Assembly (NCBI GenBank): GCA_019055375.1
Contig: JAHQIW010007165.1
Span: 62,001 to 126,000, forward strand
DNA from: Parelaphostrongylus tenuis
Taxonomy: Eukaryota > Nematoda > Chromadorea > Rhabditida > Metastrongylidae
DNA: 64,000 nt
Direction of reading: 5' to 3'
How positions within the stretch are numbered: the stretch's first letter is position 1; each line of letters opens with the position of its first letter. Shown here in pieces: positions 14,888 to 26,329 of this stretch. The position numbers were made by a program, and so were the translations under genes. The notes beneath the pieces are model-generated. The model did not search any database, had not been told where the DNA came from, and was given only the letters and a program-made list of their open reading frames with translations.

Positions 14888-17800
14888 ATACTACTAATAC
14901 CACCCTCGTCGGGTAAGCAAGGTAAATCTTTGAAAATATTATTATTATCATTATTATTATTATTATTATATATACATATACACATATATGAGCGCATGTG
15001 GCGCAGTGGTTAGAGGTGCTCTGCGTCGCACAGGAGGTCATGGTTCGATCTCGCGCTCATGGCTCACCAAGCCATCCATCCCTCCGGGGTCGGTAAATTG
15101 GTACCAGGCGGGTCTCACTTGTCTGGGAGGATAAGCAGCACTGACTCGGTTCAGCGGTAGGCCACCGCGAGTCATTGTAAAGGCCAGATATGCATTCAAT
15201 CACCTCAAACGAAGTTAAAAATTGAAGTTGAATGCATGGCGCATCCCTCAGGGATTGATCAACGCCAAGAGCTTTATCCTTTTATCCTTTATACACATAT
15301 ATATTATAAAACACATAATCATCGATCTCGAAATCCTTAGAGAATTGGTCTTCCACGATGTAGCAAAGCAAAAGAAAAATAACAAATTGGAACAGTTTTG
15401 TTTCTCCAAAAACTTCGCGTTCGCCTTCCTACCTGACACTGTTCTCTGCGCTATCCAAAACTAATTTTTGCCAGTCAGACAGTGGATCGTCTTTGTGAAA
15501 AGTATGATACACCACGTATTTCTTAAAAAAAGAAGATTAACAAAGATGCCATGACAAAGGAGCAAAACACTTACTGTAAGATTGCCATTTGGGTGCAGTG
15601 GTGGCAGCCAAGAAACTGTGTAAGCACCTTGTTCGTTTTTTACTGCAACAGAAGACGGTGGACTACCAGGACCAAGTATGCGAACCAATACCGACTTGGA
15701 AACCTGACCGGCTGAATTTGTAGCGACACACGTCAAATTGGCGTTCCTGGTTCTGCAATATTGATATTATCACTACAGCGTACTCCCAGCCTAAACATAA
15801 TGAGAGCACCTGCACTTCATTCGAACTGAACGTGATGCCACCTGCTCTGTGATCGTTACGTTGGAAATGTTATAAAATAAATTTTCAGGTTCTACTGGTT
15901 TCCCTGAAAGTTACGTATAGAATGAGTATTAATTTCGAAATAAGTTTTGCAGATAACTGTACTAACTAAGGTGGTCATACTATTCATAGCCTTCGGATAT
16001 GTTTCCAAAGTTTTTTCTGATCTAAAACACTTTCGTCATTTTTTATAGATTCAATGCGAAACTGCATATTTGTTTCTTAACGATAATAATCAACCAAAGA
16101 ATAGAGTGACAATGAAGTAAAACAGTGACTAATCGTACAACCACGGAGATTTTCCTGTGGGCACAAAAAGTGGACGATCAAATTCTCGATTTAGCGCAGT
16201 ATTTACTATAGCTTGATCGCTTATTATTTTCACCCCGATCTAGCGTAATGACAACTTTCAATTATATTGACTTACCGTCAACGAGCCAGTCAATAGTAGC
16301 TAACGGTGTCGACACGACGTCACATCGAACTTCCAGAGGCAGTGAGACAACCGGATCAACTTCGATTCTTTCCGGATCCAGTACGACCTCGGGCAATTGT
16401 GCTAAAAACGATATGCGCACAGAATCAATTGAAAAATTGAGAATATGAAAATAGCAGTCATCGCAGTAGTTATTTGTACTAGAAAAAATTGGGTCTCGGA
16501 GAAATCAATACTGGACTTAGAAAACTGTTTGCCATCTTTATTGGCTTCTAGGTGCACTATAAAACCTTGGACCTTTCAGAACAACGAAGAAAGCCTTATT
16601 GCACGACCACAAAATATCACGAGCTTGTGAAGAATGGTATGTCACGCACAATTCCACCGCTTCTCGTTGGATTTTGCAATCTGTCACCGAAAGCGTGAAT
16701 TGTAAAACCCACTGACTTCTGACCAAGAACTCCTTTATTGATGACAGCGAGTTGGAGTAGCGCTTAAATAATAGTGTGTACAAAATGTGGTCGAAGAATA
16801 ACTGCATAAACTCTGCTATCTGGTAAATTATAGCAAGATTATAGCAGAGTGGATTCTGCATAAGTTAACGTATACAACTATTCTACCTGAGTGCCAACTT
16901 GCAAATTGTTGTAGTTGTTCTCAAACAACAATGAGCTACTGAAGGATGCGATAGTGGTAAAGGATAGTAGCTGCTTAACTACACCGTCATGCATTGAATC
17001 GCTTTATGTTAAACGAAAACGGCTGCCAGCTCAGTTCATACCGACCCCCATAGTCTACTGAATTCACTTCTGTTATTCTGCTCAATTTAAGCGGTTAAAG
17101 AACTATGTTGCATTAAAGAATGAGAGGACACCTCAAGAGGGTTTCAGCCGGAGATGGTACTCGAAAACCGTTCCGCATCTTGTCATCAGCTACAGCGATA
17201 AACCGTTGTCTTCTTAATTTGCGGAAGAGCTGAAGAAAAACCTCTACCGTAAGCGCTATGATGACCTTTACGGGCTCAAACTGATACTCAAGCAGGAGTC
17301 TAAATAGTTGTACTTCGCAGTGAAAACCACCTCATTCATCCTTGAGAGTTGAGCTCAGTTGTTTGATACATACGATGCATACATCGCAGATTTCAACAGA
17401 GTTATTGGAAAAATTAGATTGGAGGAAAACAACCTGGTGATAATATCACTATTATTTATTAGTGACGCCGTTATATGAGATGTTAAGATTGTATGCTCCT
17501 ACAACAAGCCAATTGTCATTCCTGGTTGTTTAACCATCAATTTTTGCTAGATTTTGATTTCTAAGAAAAATATTATAATGCTCCCAAGGTTTTTATGGGC
17601 TTTAAAGTAGGATCAATAGACTCTCTCATTTTTTAACTTACATGAACATCCATAACAGCAATTTTACACTAAAGTAATGAAACTTCAATAAAGCATTCTC
17701 CATTTATTATAACGAGAGAAAGTACAAGTGACATAGTTGACACCTTTGTAAGAGAATACTAAGTCACTGGTGGATGATAAATAATGAACCTTGAAAACCA

Positions 17801-20800
17801 AATGTCACTTGGGGCGTTTACCTACATGATAAGCGCAAATGTTTATGATCAAAGTTAATCATACATTGAAGAATGTTGAAAAGGTATGCATAACTTCAAA
17901 AAGCGTGAGACGATGAACCGACGTTTTACTTTCTTCGGAACACGTACCCCACAGTCCTATCGTGTCTCCTACTCTGTTATCACTCTTTCTGAGACAAAAG
18001 GTATCGGAGTTGCCAGCTAGCATTTTAAACGGGATTTAGTCTGTAAGCACTTATCGGCATTGAACCCACTTAACATGACAGCTATGATAATCTGCAAGGC
18101 CATATAGCAATACAAAGAAACCATGGAAATGTGCAGGCATTCAAACCATTCGTGAGAACGTGCGGTCCAAGTATCACACTGAGTAAGCACTGGTGAGCAT
18201 AATCCTCTTGTGACCGCTAGTGGAAGAAAGGAAGAAAGCGCCCGCACGTTTATTACTTGTTTTTCTGGCCATTTCAAGTTTGCTGGACTACGTCGTTAAA
18301 ATGACTTATAGTGTTAGATGTACGTATATAATTAAATATGTTGTCTACCCATAATCAGCACCTCAATATCTCAAAAAAGGAATAGACAATCAACAGCAGA
18401 ACTCTGCAAACACGTTCAAAATTTTGACATTTTCCTACGTCTCACAAATTTTCAGCGGTTCAAAGAACTGTTGAAACACACAGCTGTCATAAACAGGCTG
18501 CTAAGTTGCTAAGCAATGATTTTAAAACCGTTCGAGAAGCCGAATTCGCACTCAACGCTCCGACGGATTTTAAAACAGAATGGAATAATTCAATGGTTCG
18601 TATGCAGTTTTCACAAACTATTTCTCGCTTCAACTCTTGTCTTACCAGTATCATTCATGGTAAAGGTGACGATCTTTGACCATCTTCTATTCATAACTTG
18701 ATCGTTGTCACGCAGTCGTGCTTCATAGGTCCTGTTTGGCATCAAAGACGGCAGGAGAACATGGTTTTCTGCGCTTGACTGAACCTCGACACTTCTCCAG
18801 TTGTCTTCGTTCTTGCCACTTAAGGAGAGTTCCCGAAACTCCACCATGTAATTCTGTAATGATTCCATAATCATTCGTTTTCTCGTGCTGGCTCATATGC
18901 GACACTCATCTAAGTTTCAATCACTTTTCTTCGTTCACATGATTTTTCGAATAGCTCTTGAATAAAGACTCGAACACTTGACCATCAATCTAATTTTAGA
19001 TAATCATATCATTTTGAAAATTTTCAAATTTTGAGTAAACTTCTTCCTCAAACTGTTCTCAACAGATCATATTCACACGTAGGATTGAAACAGTCAAGAA
19101 TTGAGCCATCAGTGCCGCGATTGTCAATTTTTGTGCAAACATGATTGAAAAAATTTTCAAAAAAGAAGTACTCTCTTTTCAAATGAAAATAATGTCTTAC
19201 TGCAATATGGTCGCCGTTTTCAGCAGGTATGAACTCAAAGATAGCGCTTCCGTTTGCAAGCATCTTCACAGGTTTGATCACTGGAGATTTCGATGGTTGG
19301 AATTCTAAAATTAGAAATTATTAGTGTGACTTTGCTAAGCTTAGCCAGGCACATACTTGAAAATATGGCTCAAATCTACCTCATGTTCATCGTAAGTACA
19401 AACACGTAGATTCCGAATAAAATTGTACAATTGCTAAAAGTTCATAAATTTTTTTTGATTCGTAGCAGAAAGATCACTTGTCGTCCTGTTGTTCGTCGAG
19501 TGACTCGAGCGCGCATTAACAACACTTCCATTATTCCCTAACGCGTGCAAGATTAGCCCAGTGGGTCCTCCATGCTCTAGTGATTTGTTGAGCATCATAT
19601 CTTTCTTCTAGTCTTTTCGTGAAAAAATCGGAGCATCGTGTCGGTGGTGTTCCTGCAGAGCTTTTGATGTCCCGAGAAATCCTGTCGGTAACAACTCTCG
19701 TCCATCGGCTCTCGTTGAAGCGCATCACGTGTCCGGCCCACCTTATTTTCGACAGCCTGGCGTGTAGAACGGCATCTTAGATCCGATCGATGACGTTGAT
19801 CGGATTTTCAGATCCCTTCTCTTATTTGCAAAATACGGGATACTCCTAGCTTCGACCTTTCGACTGCGCGTTCATTAACGCCAAGTGATCTTTCATCCTG
19901 CTTACGTAGCGACCAGGTTTCTGCTGCATACGTAAGGGCAGGGATAATCGTCGAGTCGAAAAGGTGGGCACGGAGTCGGATGTTCTTTGTCCACTTCACT
20001 ACATCCTTGATGCTCTCAAACGTTCGTTTATATATATTTACAATAAAGATCTGTTGGTTTTTATTTGATCAGGTCACTCGATTTGAATATTATATAATAT
20101 TTACGTAGCATGAGAAAAGATTTTTATCTCTTGCAAAGAATCATCTAAGATTAAACTGATATGAGCATTAGCTTAACTGCTTCAGCGGATACAATCTTAT
20201 AAAGGCAATCTTCTGCACATGAGATATAGATAGGAGGTCAAAAACATCGTTGTAATATTGTAGATTATCATGGGCTTCATAAACTCTAGTCAGTTCGTAA
20301 AACTTCTGAAACTTCACGTAGATTACTCTAGTCTAAAAGTGCTGTATATTTGCGATATCCACTCTACAAAACTTGAACTAAATTAGTACTTTTTTTACGT
20401 TATGCAGAAGGCTACTGTACTCACTATAATGCACTTTGTGAATCAATACTGAAACTCATCTGACCTAAGAAACAGACCTAAACTCAACAGTCTTCCATGA
20501 ACACTTGTACCACTCTATTTGTTTGACTCACCGGCCTCTCTGGTGTCCAAGAGAATAATTTTTGATGGTGAACTTTCCACTTGGTTGACAAGTACCGATG
20601 CTCGTATTCGATAGACGGAAGCAGGCTTGATGTCATAGTCGTTAGCTGAACACTGTATTAAACAAATGCATCCAAACATGCCTAATGGAAAAACAACATG
20701 AAAATGAAACGATAACGATAGCAGACTTATATAAAAGCACTGAATTACAGGGTCAATGCCAAATTAAAATAAAGTCACTCAGTATTATGGGATGCCGTAC

Positions 20801-23800
20801 GAAATTGAATCGTAGTAAAGCATTCGCCGTCGATAAGTTTCTGAGTTTCTGTGGTGATTTATTCTTCGAGGACGATATTAACTCTTGGAAACAAGCAACC
20901 AGCGTGGATCGAGTACATCTTAATGGAGATAAATTATAGGCACTTAGGGTTTCAAAGATGTTACCTCAATAAGTGCCCTCACGAATAGCGAAGCGACAGA
21001 AAGCAACTCGTGCCACATACACATTGATTGTTGCTCCACCTTAGTTCTCGATAATTTTCGCAACATTCCAGGTAAGCAGTCACTCTGCCAACGATTTCTT
21101 TACGATTGGCAAAAATCATAGGTCTGCTTGTCCGGTTCTCCATATAAAGGAACTTTGCCGGTTTGCATCCACGTTGGCAATGACACCAAATTTTGTTCTG
21201 ACGCTTGGAACGACACTTATTTTTCTGAGTGGGACGACGGGTGAGACGATGCTTAATTTTCATCCACTACGCACATGTGAAATTTTGACAGATAGCGATT
21301 GATTGTAAATAAATAGAGGACTTGAGTGGTTGGAAAGACAAAGAGTTTTAGATAAGAATTCGTTCTATCGCCATATGATCGTGAATCACATGTATGCTAC
21401 TAGCAATATTTGCTATAGTAAGTCACAAAAACACATTTTTTCAGCACTTAGACGTAATTTGCATTTCGCCAGTCTTTTGAATATATTTCTGTATGAGTTC
21501 AGAGGGACAAAGAAGCACAGTTACAGTGACGCTATTCATCGCGAATACAAGGCTGATTCAACATCGCACCGGCTCACTTTGTCTTCTGCTTTCTGAGATC
21601 ACGAAATTCGTTCCAGACTTATCTAGGTCTAACTTACTTGTTGAAATCCACGCATGAACGCTCAGGATAGCTAATTGTGCACTTGAGGAAGAACCGACTG
21701 CTAGCATCAAATGACATTCATAAAGGCGACAGGCAACATTATTAAACAACAGCTAAACGCATAAGTGAGAAGTTCAGACTTCTTTGGATGACGGATGCAA
21801 GAAATGGAATGTAACAAGTGCTGAGATCCTCACAGTAGATGTGAAGATGGGTCATGCAACTTGAATTAAATCAAAAAATTCCTGCCTTTTCTTAAATTCG
21901 CTCATGCCACCAGCACTATAATCACGACTCTTTACAGCGGTTACACAAGAAAAAAGTTAATCAGAGACAAAAAACGAATTGAATGCTAGAAGTTCTGGTA
22001 TCCGCACAATAAAATAAATTGTTATGAAGGGTCTTGCAAAAAATAAATAAATAAATAAATACTTTTACTTTTCTAGTACCTTATTTGATCCGTCATCACA
22101 TTGCTCTTTTTTCACTGTGCGGATCCCAATATTTCTAGCTTTCAATTCGTTTTGATCGTCTTATTCTTGAACGGCATAGAATACTGGTCAAGCGAGTCTC
22201 CTTGCAATCTCGAGGATAGCCTGGCTGTGGCGTTCCGTAAGGCGTTGTTATTGACTGCTGGGGGGAGGTGGGGATGGACCTCGACTACACGCGTGCCGCG
22301 GCGAGCATCACAGTCACTCGGCCACAACACCCCCCAAATAAATACGTAAGTCAGTAAATTATATACATATATATATATATATACGCAACATCATAGCACA
22401 GCTAAAGCGATTTACTAAAAAAGAATTCCAATTGCTATGAGAGCTATGAATTTATCTTTACAGTATGCTCACCGTCAAGTTGTACACAGTATTGTGGTTG
22501 CGATGTTAGTACTTCGACATTTTGCCACTGATGCAACTTGTCGCTCAAAATGATCGTATTTCGAGTGAAATAAACCTTGAAACCCTGAAATACTTGAAGT
22601 AGCGAACAGATAGAAATGGTGAGCATTCAAGAAAAAGGACGAGCACGGAGAGAAAGAAGCTTAGAGTACAGTATAAAAGTGTAGGTAAGAATGAAATAAA
22701 TACAAAAGGAGGAAGCATGATGGGAGTTCTAGTAAGATCCGTTCACAGACCACACATTTTGCCTGTTTTTATGAACACCCACAGAAGCACAGTGACTAGA
22801 AATGATCGTGCGGTAATAAACAAACGATCGCTGATTCCGTCCTGCCCTTGGCTGATTGGCCTGAGGCAAAATTTGTACTATTCAAGCACTGGCAGCTGTC
22901 CGTGGTGAAAAGCTGGAAGCGCTCTGAAGCTGCTGTACCAAGTTAAAAAAGGAATCTATGAATCGGCGGTCTATTGTGTGAAGATGACAAGATCTTCAAG
23001 TGCTAGACGAAGATTATGCAAAATCTGAAGTCTTTTACAGCTACAAATACGAAATAAAGGGCAGAATAAACGAAGTGCGGAGATCGAACTGCCTGCAAAG
23101 TAGTGGACACGAAAAAACCGAAGAGAAACACTCCACAGCCTGCTAAAAACTAGCAAGTAAAAGGCCTAGTAGGGTGATTTGATGCTTGTCGTCTATCTGA
23201 AGGTACTGAGTCCAATTCAACAATCCTGCAGTGAGACAGAAATACGAAGAAGCTCACTAGAGCTATTTCTACCGGTTAGCTCAATGTCGACGCTCATGGC
23301 TCACCAAGCCATCCATATCACCGGAGCCGATAAATTGGTACCAAAGTGGTCCTAGAATTGTCTGAGAGGATAACCAGCACTGACTTGATATAACGGCAGA
23401 CCCTCGCTAGTCAATGTAAAGGTCAGATATGCATTCAATCACTTAAACGAAGTTGAAAATCGAAAACGAATGCGAGGCGAATCCTTCAGGGATTGATCAA
23501 TACCAAGTCTTTTATCCTTCTTCCATTAGCTGAATACGCCGTGAATACCTTCGGGCTTGAAGTTACTACATGTGATAAAGTTTTAATTTCAAGCTATTGC
23601 GAGGAAGACTACCACAATAAAATTGATTGGTGAAAACAGGTGCTACTTAGAAGTAATAGAGTTGAAATAAAAGTGAAAAATAAAGACAAAAAGGCACAAG
23701 AGTTTCTCCCATTCAAGGAACACGCTAGGAAATTTCAATGGCGAGATATAAGATCGTCATTGTAGGCTAATGGGCTCTCACACCGTAAAATACTCGAGCC

Positions 23801-24912
23801 ATTCTTTGAATTTAGCTATTCTTCCAAAGGTTACTTACTTGACTCAGAACGTCTTATAGAGGTAACTACATGTATGCATGTTATATTAAGTAAGTGTACG
23901 TGTATCGATGTATGTCCGTGTATGTTCACTAGTGTGTTTGTTGTGCATAGTCAAATGTTGCTGAAATAAACCTACCGTAATAGACGACGATTTAAATGCT
24001 GATAAATTGGCTTTCACACACACTTGAATAGACAGTGATGGATTGACACTTGCGTTCAGAGTAAGAAGAGGAAAATCGGCTTCTACTGAAATCATTTCAA
24101 ATGTTTCCGATGAATTTGCAATTTTGATAACTTTAAGGTTGAAGGAATATTGGGGCACTTTTCCCTTGAATTTCCATAGATAAGACTATCTGTGCTAGAA
24201 AATAGCAATTTATAGTAATTTTAGTAATTTTTAGTAATCTTACTAATTTAGTAAATTTTACATATTCTTATTCTCGGAAAAATTTTCGAAAAATCTCGGA
24301 AAGGATTTCATTACGAAAAGCGCATGTGTTTGTCCGTCTTTTTTTCAAAAATCAAACCGCTTTTATTTGTGGAATTACAGAATATTCGAAATTTTTCGCT
24401 TTTTTCTGTTGCAGGAGTAATCCATTTTAATAAAGAAGGTCATCACTGATCAAAGAAGAGACATTATTTGTTCGAATAAAAGACGAGGGTTTTTTCATGT
24501 AATTCAGTTAACGTTGAATATATCCACTGAGAAACAAGATTTATGAATCGTTCATGCGGGATTTCAAATAAGATTACTCTGACTTTCCATATTTAGAAGC
24601 AGCAATTCAAATTGTGGATATCTGGCCCTTTCTGTTTCTAGATGTGGCAAGGTTTGTAGTAAATCTCTGATTGATGTTCTGATTCGAAAGTTTTTTATGT
24701 TACAAAGCACTTCAGTGAATTTTTAAAGGCAATAAGTTATGTGATCAGAATATCCTGGTAAACTCGTCAATAATACTTATTCAGCGTCCATAAGATCAGA
24801 AAAAAAAAATCGGGAAAATTACACTATGACATATGAAAGTGTCACCTGTGCTGCAGAATCCAACATGTGACATGATGGTCACTACCACAAGCATCCTCAA
24901 CGTGATAGCCAT
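2481..24912 (-). CDS. Secreted/membrane protein with alternating FN3 and Ig domains (3' end outside window)
   Basis: Probable adhesion molecule or receptor ectodomain. Exons on the minus strand, chosen by splice sites and phase: 24912-24846 (start MAITLRMLVVVTIMSHVGFC, a signal peptide), 24164-23976, 22584-22473, 20645-20532, 19304-19201, 18853-18646, 16401-16276, 15903-15810, 15752-15575, 12292-12192, 9940-9864, 5935-5849, 4787-4637, 4563-4463, 4409-4315, 2602-2481. Domain order: partial FN3, FN3, FN3 (NYMVEFREL; PNRTYEARLR), Ig (VRCDV, IDWLVDG, LTCVATNSAG), FN3 (GPGSPPSSVAVK; FYVRVQAAADSGPG), Ig (ISARCVARGKPQPQ; LHCKAKNVAGSNFSS), FN3 (VVIAWKAP; FYEVRLSED; YYIQVRAFNDAGSGP). Phase breaks and missing strands between exons 1-2 and 9-10, and probably 2-3, mean exons are missing. 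The last exon ends in phase 1, so more of the gene, possibly a transmembrane or cytoplasmic part, lies left. I cannot name the orthologue. Confidence 0.85.
3023..3822. repeat. Long foldback MITE with a nested inverted repeat
   Basis: The left arm (about 3028-3120, starting near TTCTTCTGTTTAGCCGTT) is the reverse complement of the right arm (about 3722-3815). A second inverted pair lies inside, at about 3160-3220 and 3385-3442, sharing CCAGGGCCATACACCGG. A copy of the right arm is at 11260-11385. No coding sequence is supported; the 113-aa frame at 3136-3477 is a by-product of the inner hairpin. Confidence 0.75.
5936..7335. other. Intron of the Ig/FN3 gene, no feature recognised
   Basis: Part of the intron between exons 9940-9864 and 5935-5849. 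Short frames exist on both strands but none has splice context or a recognisable domain. Confidence 0.5.
7340..7960 (+). pseudogene. LINE endonuclease relic (RTE-type, APE domain)
   Basis: Translating the plus strand across several frames gives a stretch ending KLDAL, then FVVGDFNVRI, then NRIGNLGLKKE and, after a frame change, EFIFPTNN and GDGRHLISRH. The GDFN block followed by IG..GL and a later F..TNN/W segment is the order seen in apurinic-endonuclease-like domains of RTE-clade LINEs. Stops and frameshifts interrupt it. It may be related to the reverse transcriptase pieces elsewhere in this window, which lack this domain, but I could not compare them directly. Confidence 0.6.
7961..9863. 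other. Intron of the Ig/FN3 gene, nothing else recognised
   Basis: Stretch without supported exons. Short frames on the minus strand (for example 8365-8577 and 9361-9591) show no domain or splice logic. Confidence 0.45.
10418..10672 (+). repeat. tRNA-derived SINE-like element, family 2
   Basis: Begins with a tRNA-like head, GCCGTAGCCGAGTGGTTGTG, resembling an A box of Leu/Ser tRNAs. It continues through CTCTCCGGCAG, a block TGGAACGCCACAGC, and a tail reading AATTGTGATGACGGGTCATG. Other copies lie at 14536-14795 (minus), 22080-22345 (minus), 33985-34225 (minus) and 48377-48600 (plus), with fragments elsewhere. Read on the opposite strand, the copies produce short false ORFs. Confidence 0.75.
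10880..11385. repeat. Composite of foldback MITE arms
   Basis: 10880-10990 matches the arm of the 597-1264 element (CACGAGGTGTTACATTAA with the GACGTTTCGGCAGTTCGCC block). 11260-11385 matches the right arm of the 3023-3822 element (TTGTTGTATGCTTCGCTAA and CGGAACGGCTAAACAGAAG). Both are in the intron before exon 9940-9864. Confidence 0.65.
11935..12015 (-). repeat. Fragment of SINE family 2 (tail)
   Basis: Holds the reverse complement of the family 2 tail (CACATTTTATTGCACGGATC, then a GCACTTATTGCAATTGATTCG stretch). Confidence 0.5.
12530..13570. other. Intron of the Ig/FN3 gene, no supported feature
   Basis: The exon that should carry the middle strands of the fourth FN3 domain must lie somewhere between 15574 and 12293. 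A minus-strand stretch near 12500-12440 (WIPSYEVKEYTQNSNYVEKK) resembles FN3 strand C but its phase does not join exon 12292-12192, so I did not include it. Confidence 0.35.
13574..13800 (+). repeat. SINE-like family 1, 5'-truncated copy
   Basis: Shares the family 1 body (GGCTCACCAAGCCATCCATC, the GGATAAGCAGCACTGACTCG block and GCCAGATATGCATTCAAT) but lacks the tRNA-like head. Confidence 0.7.
14536..14795 (-). repeat. SINE-like family 2 copy
   Basis: Reverse-strand copy: the tail (TGATCCGTCATCACAATG on the plus strand) comes first and the tRNA-like head lies near 14780, next to a simple repeat. False ORFs run across it on both strands. Confidence 0.7.
14796..14985. repeat. Compound trinucleotide microsatellite
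   Basis: (CAA)n with A-rich interruptions, then about 20 ACT/TAC units, then TTA/ATT units around 14938-14970. It joins a family 2 copy on its left to a family 1 copy on its right. The asparagine/threonine/serine-run ORFs here are low-complexity artefacts. Confidence 0.9.
14990..15293 (+). repeat. SINE-like family 1, full-length tRNA-derived copy
   Basis: The head reads GCGCATGTGGCGCAGTGG, a good RNA polymerase III A box, followed about 40 nt later by GGTTCGATCTC, a good B box. The first and last bases of the tRNA-like part pair (GAGCGC with GCGCTC). The body is shared by all copies, and the 3' end is a short TTTATCC tandem tail. It lies in the intron before exon 12292-12192 of the Ig/FN3 gene. 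Confidence 0.85.
16862..18645. other. Intron of the Ig/FN3 gene, unclassified
   Basis: Between exons 18853-18646 and 16401-16276. A plus-strand stretch at about 17150-17450 reads like decayed protein (FAEELKKNLYRKRYDDLYGL, then YDAYIADFNRVIGKIRLEE) with stops between. I do not recognise the family; a dead transposon is possible. Confidence 0.35.
19485..20032 (-). pseudogene. RTE-type LINE, 3' fragment
   Basis: Two broken minus-strand frames (19999-19808 and 19728-19531) give [19 protein letters not shown] and MMRFNESRWTRVVTDRI, the C-terminal part of the reverse transcriptase protein that is intact at 62.7-64.0 kb. 5'-truncated near 20032, as expected for incomplete target-primed reverse transcription, and frameshifted. 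It sits in the intron between exons 20645-20532 and 19304-19201 of the Ig/FN3 gene, in the same orientation. Confidence 0.85.
20979..21263 (-). CDS. Cysteine-rich hypothetical ORF nested in an Ig/FN3 intron
   Basis: A 94-codon frame whose codon choice looks more gene-like than neighbouring frames. It is basic at the start (HRLTRRPTQKNKCRSKRQNK) and has eight cysteines in a WCHCQRGC ... ECCENY ... CVCGTSC pattern. It has no signal peptide of its own. An upstream minus-strand stretch at about 21711-21651 (MLAVGSSSSAQLAILSVHAW) ends at a strong donor, but its phase does not join cleanly. It could be a small nested gene, a missed exon of something else, or chance. No function is assigned. Confidence 0.3.
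   Translation of the reverse strand: MKIKHRLTRRPTQKNKCRSKRQNKIWCHCQRGCKPAKFLYMENRTSRPMIFANRKEIVGRVTAYLECCENYRELRWSNNQCVCGTSCFLSLRYS
21960..22062 (+). repeat. SINE-like family 2 tail with AAAT tail repeat
   Basis: Shares ACGAATTGAATGCTAGAAG and the GGGTCTTGCAAAAA end of family 2, followed by (AAAT)n. The head is missing. Confidence 0.6.
22080..22345 (-). repeat. SINE-like family 2 copy
   Basis: Near-complete reverse-strand copy: the tail (TTGATCCGTCATCACATTG on the plus strand) comes first and the head near 22310-22330 (CAGTCACTCGGCCA). It lies just left of exon 22584-22473 of the Ig/FN3 gene; a short TA repeat follows at about 22362-22384. Confidence 0.7.
23290..23516 (+). repeat. SINE-like family 1, headless copy
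   Basis: Diverged copy starting at GCTCATGGCTCACCAAGCC and running to AGTCTTTTATCCTTC. The tRNA-like A/B boxes are absent. Confidence 0.65.
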
Positions 24913-26329
24913 TCCGACCAGATTGATCGCTATTTTAACAGTAAACGAATGAATCACGATCGACTCGACTTCGAATTACGGCTTCGATCGGACTTCGTAT
25001 AACGATTGAACAAATCGATTGCGGGATGACTGCTGTCTGATTATTACAACCAAATGATTTGCATAGAAAGCGCTCACTGACCGCGTAGACTAAGTAGTGC
25101 TGACTTCGAGCTCAAGGCCTCTTTCTAGTAATGTATTGAATTGATGTAGGAAAAGTGACAGCGATTAATCGTCCGGCTGAGGCTGAGGAATATTGCTGGC
25201 AGCTTGAATGAAACGAGCGGCTCGACTGATCACCTGTCATCCATATCACATGTTTCGCAATCACAAAAAAACACACTTGCGCGTTTTGCTGACAAATGCT
25301 CTTATACTTTATGACATTGGAATGCACTAGATATCCTAGAACTCTGTAAAATCACTGAGTAAAAAAAACGAAGAAGTCGATGAAATTTTGGACAGTAGCA
25401 GATGATGGTGACCAACTCTATCATATCTGTTCTGCACATGCCAGACAGCTGCTATATGTTGCTATCGCAAAAGTGAACGAACTGGAATTGGTCACTGCAA
25501 GTCTTAGTAGCCTTCTTATGACCATCAAATTTTCTCTAAAGGGCAACGAACAGTTGTCCTCCTGGAAGAAAGAAAAATATGATCACACACACACCAGATG
25601 ACTTCCACGTCACTGATACTTAACAAAAAGAGACTTTCAAACTTGAAAAAAAGCTGAGAGAAATGTCATAACCTTTGCTCAATAAGCACTATCCATTAAG
25701 TGACACAGTGACTTGTAGAGGCACATAATTGTGCCAAGTAGGTTCTTTATACTTCCAAACAAATCTGGTGCTTATTTACAGTGTTAGGATATAAGGGCTG
25801 GTGATCCAAAGGCATGCGTAATCACTGCACACGCACTCTTCAATGTGATTGAAACTCTTCAAGACTCAAGTTTTATCCCCGCTTTTGTGAAGCATTTTAC
25901 ATGCTCCCCTACAAAGTTCTTGAAATTTCCTTTTACTTTTTTATTCAAAAGACACAACGATTTTCCTACCATATGGTCATTTTCACCGATTTTTCCAGCC
26001 AAGCATCATTTCTATGAGTTCTATGCGTCCCTCTAAGGCATGACACTCTTGAAGATAAAATTAGTACGACTCATCCAATGTGATTCCTGAACATTTATGA
26101 ATAAGTTCTTTACATATTTGCACTGAAATAAAGTTGTTGATACAAGTTCTACTTAACAATGGCAAACTTTCCAAGAATTTAGTCTTTTTCAGAGGCTAAA
26201 GTAATCAAGTTCATTACTAATCTGCACAATTAAGTGATGTTTACAACCCACTCGATATTGTTATTACGGACAAAAGGCCATTACTGGAAAGTTTTGAGAC
26301 AGTTTCATTGGTAACATTTATTTATTTTG
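24913..26329. other. Upstream of the Ig/FN3 gene, nothing supported
   Basis: 5' flank of the signal-peptide exon. I see no TTTCAG-type trans-splice acceptor immediately before the start codon and no clear promoter. Short plus-strand ORFs at 25380-25601 and 25845-26036 lack support. Confidence 0.4.

Noticed and set aside
14565..15041. Overlapping ORFs with Thr, Asn, Ser and Val runs
   Set aside because: They cross a SINE and trinucleotide microsatellites; no gene structure.
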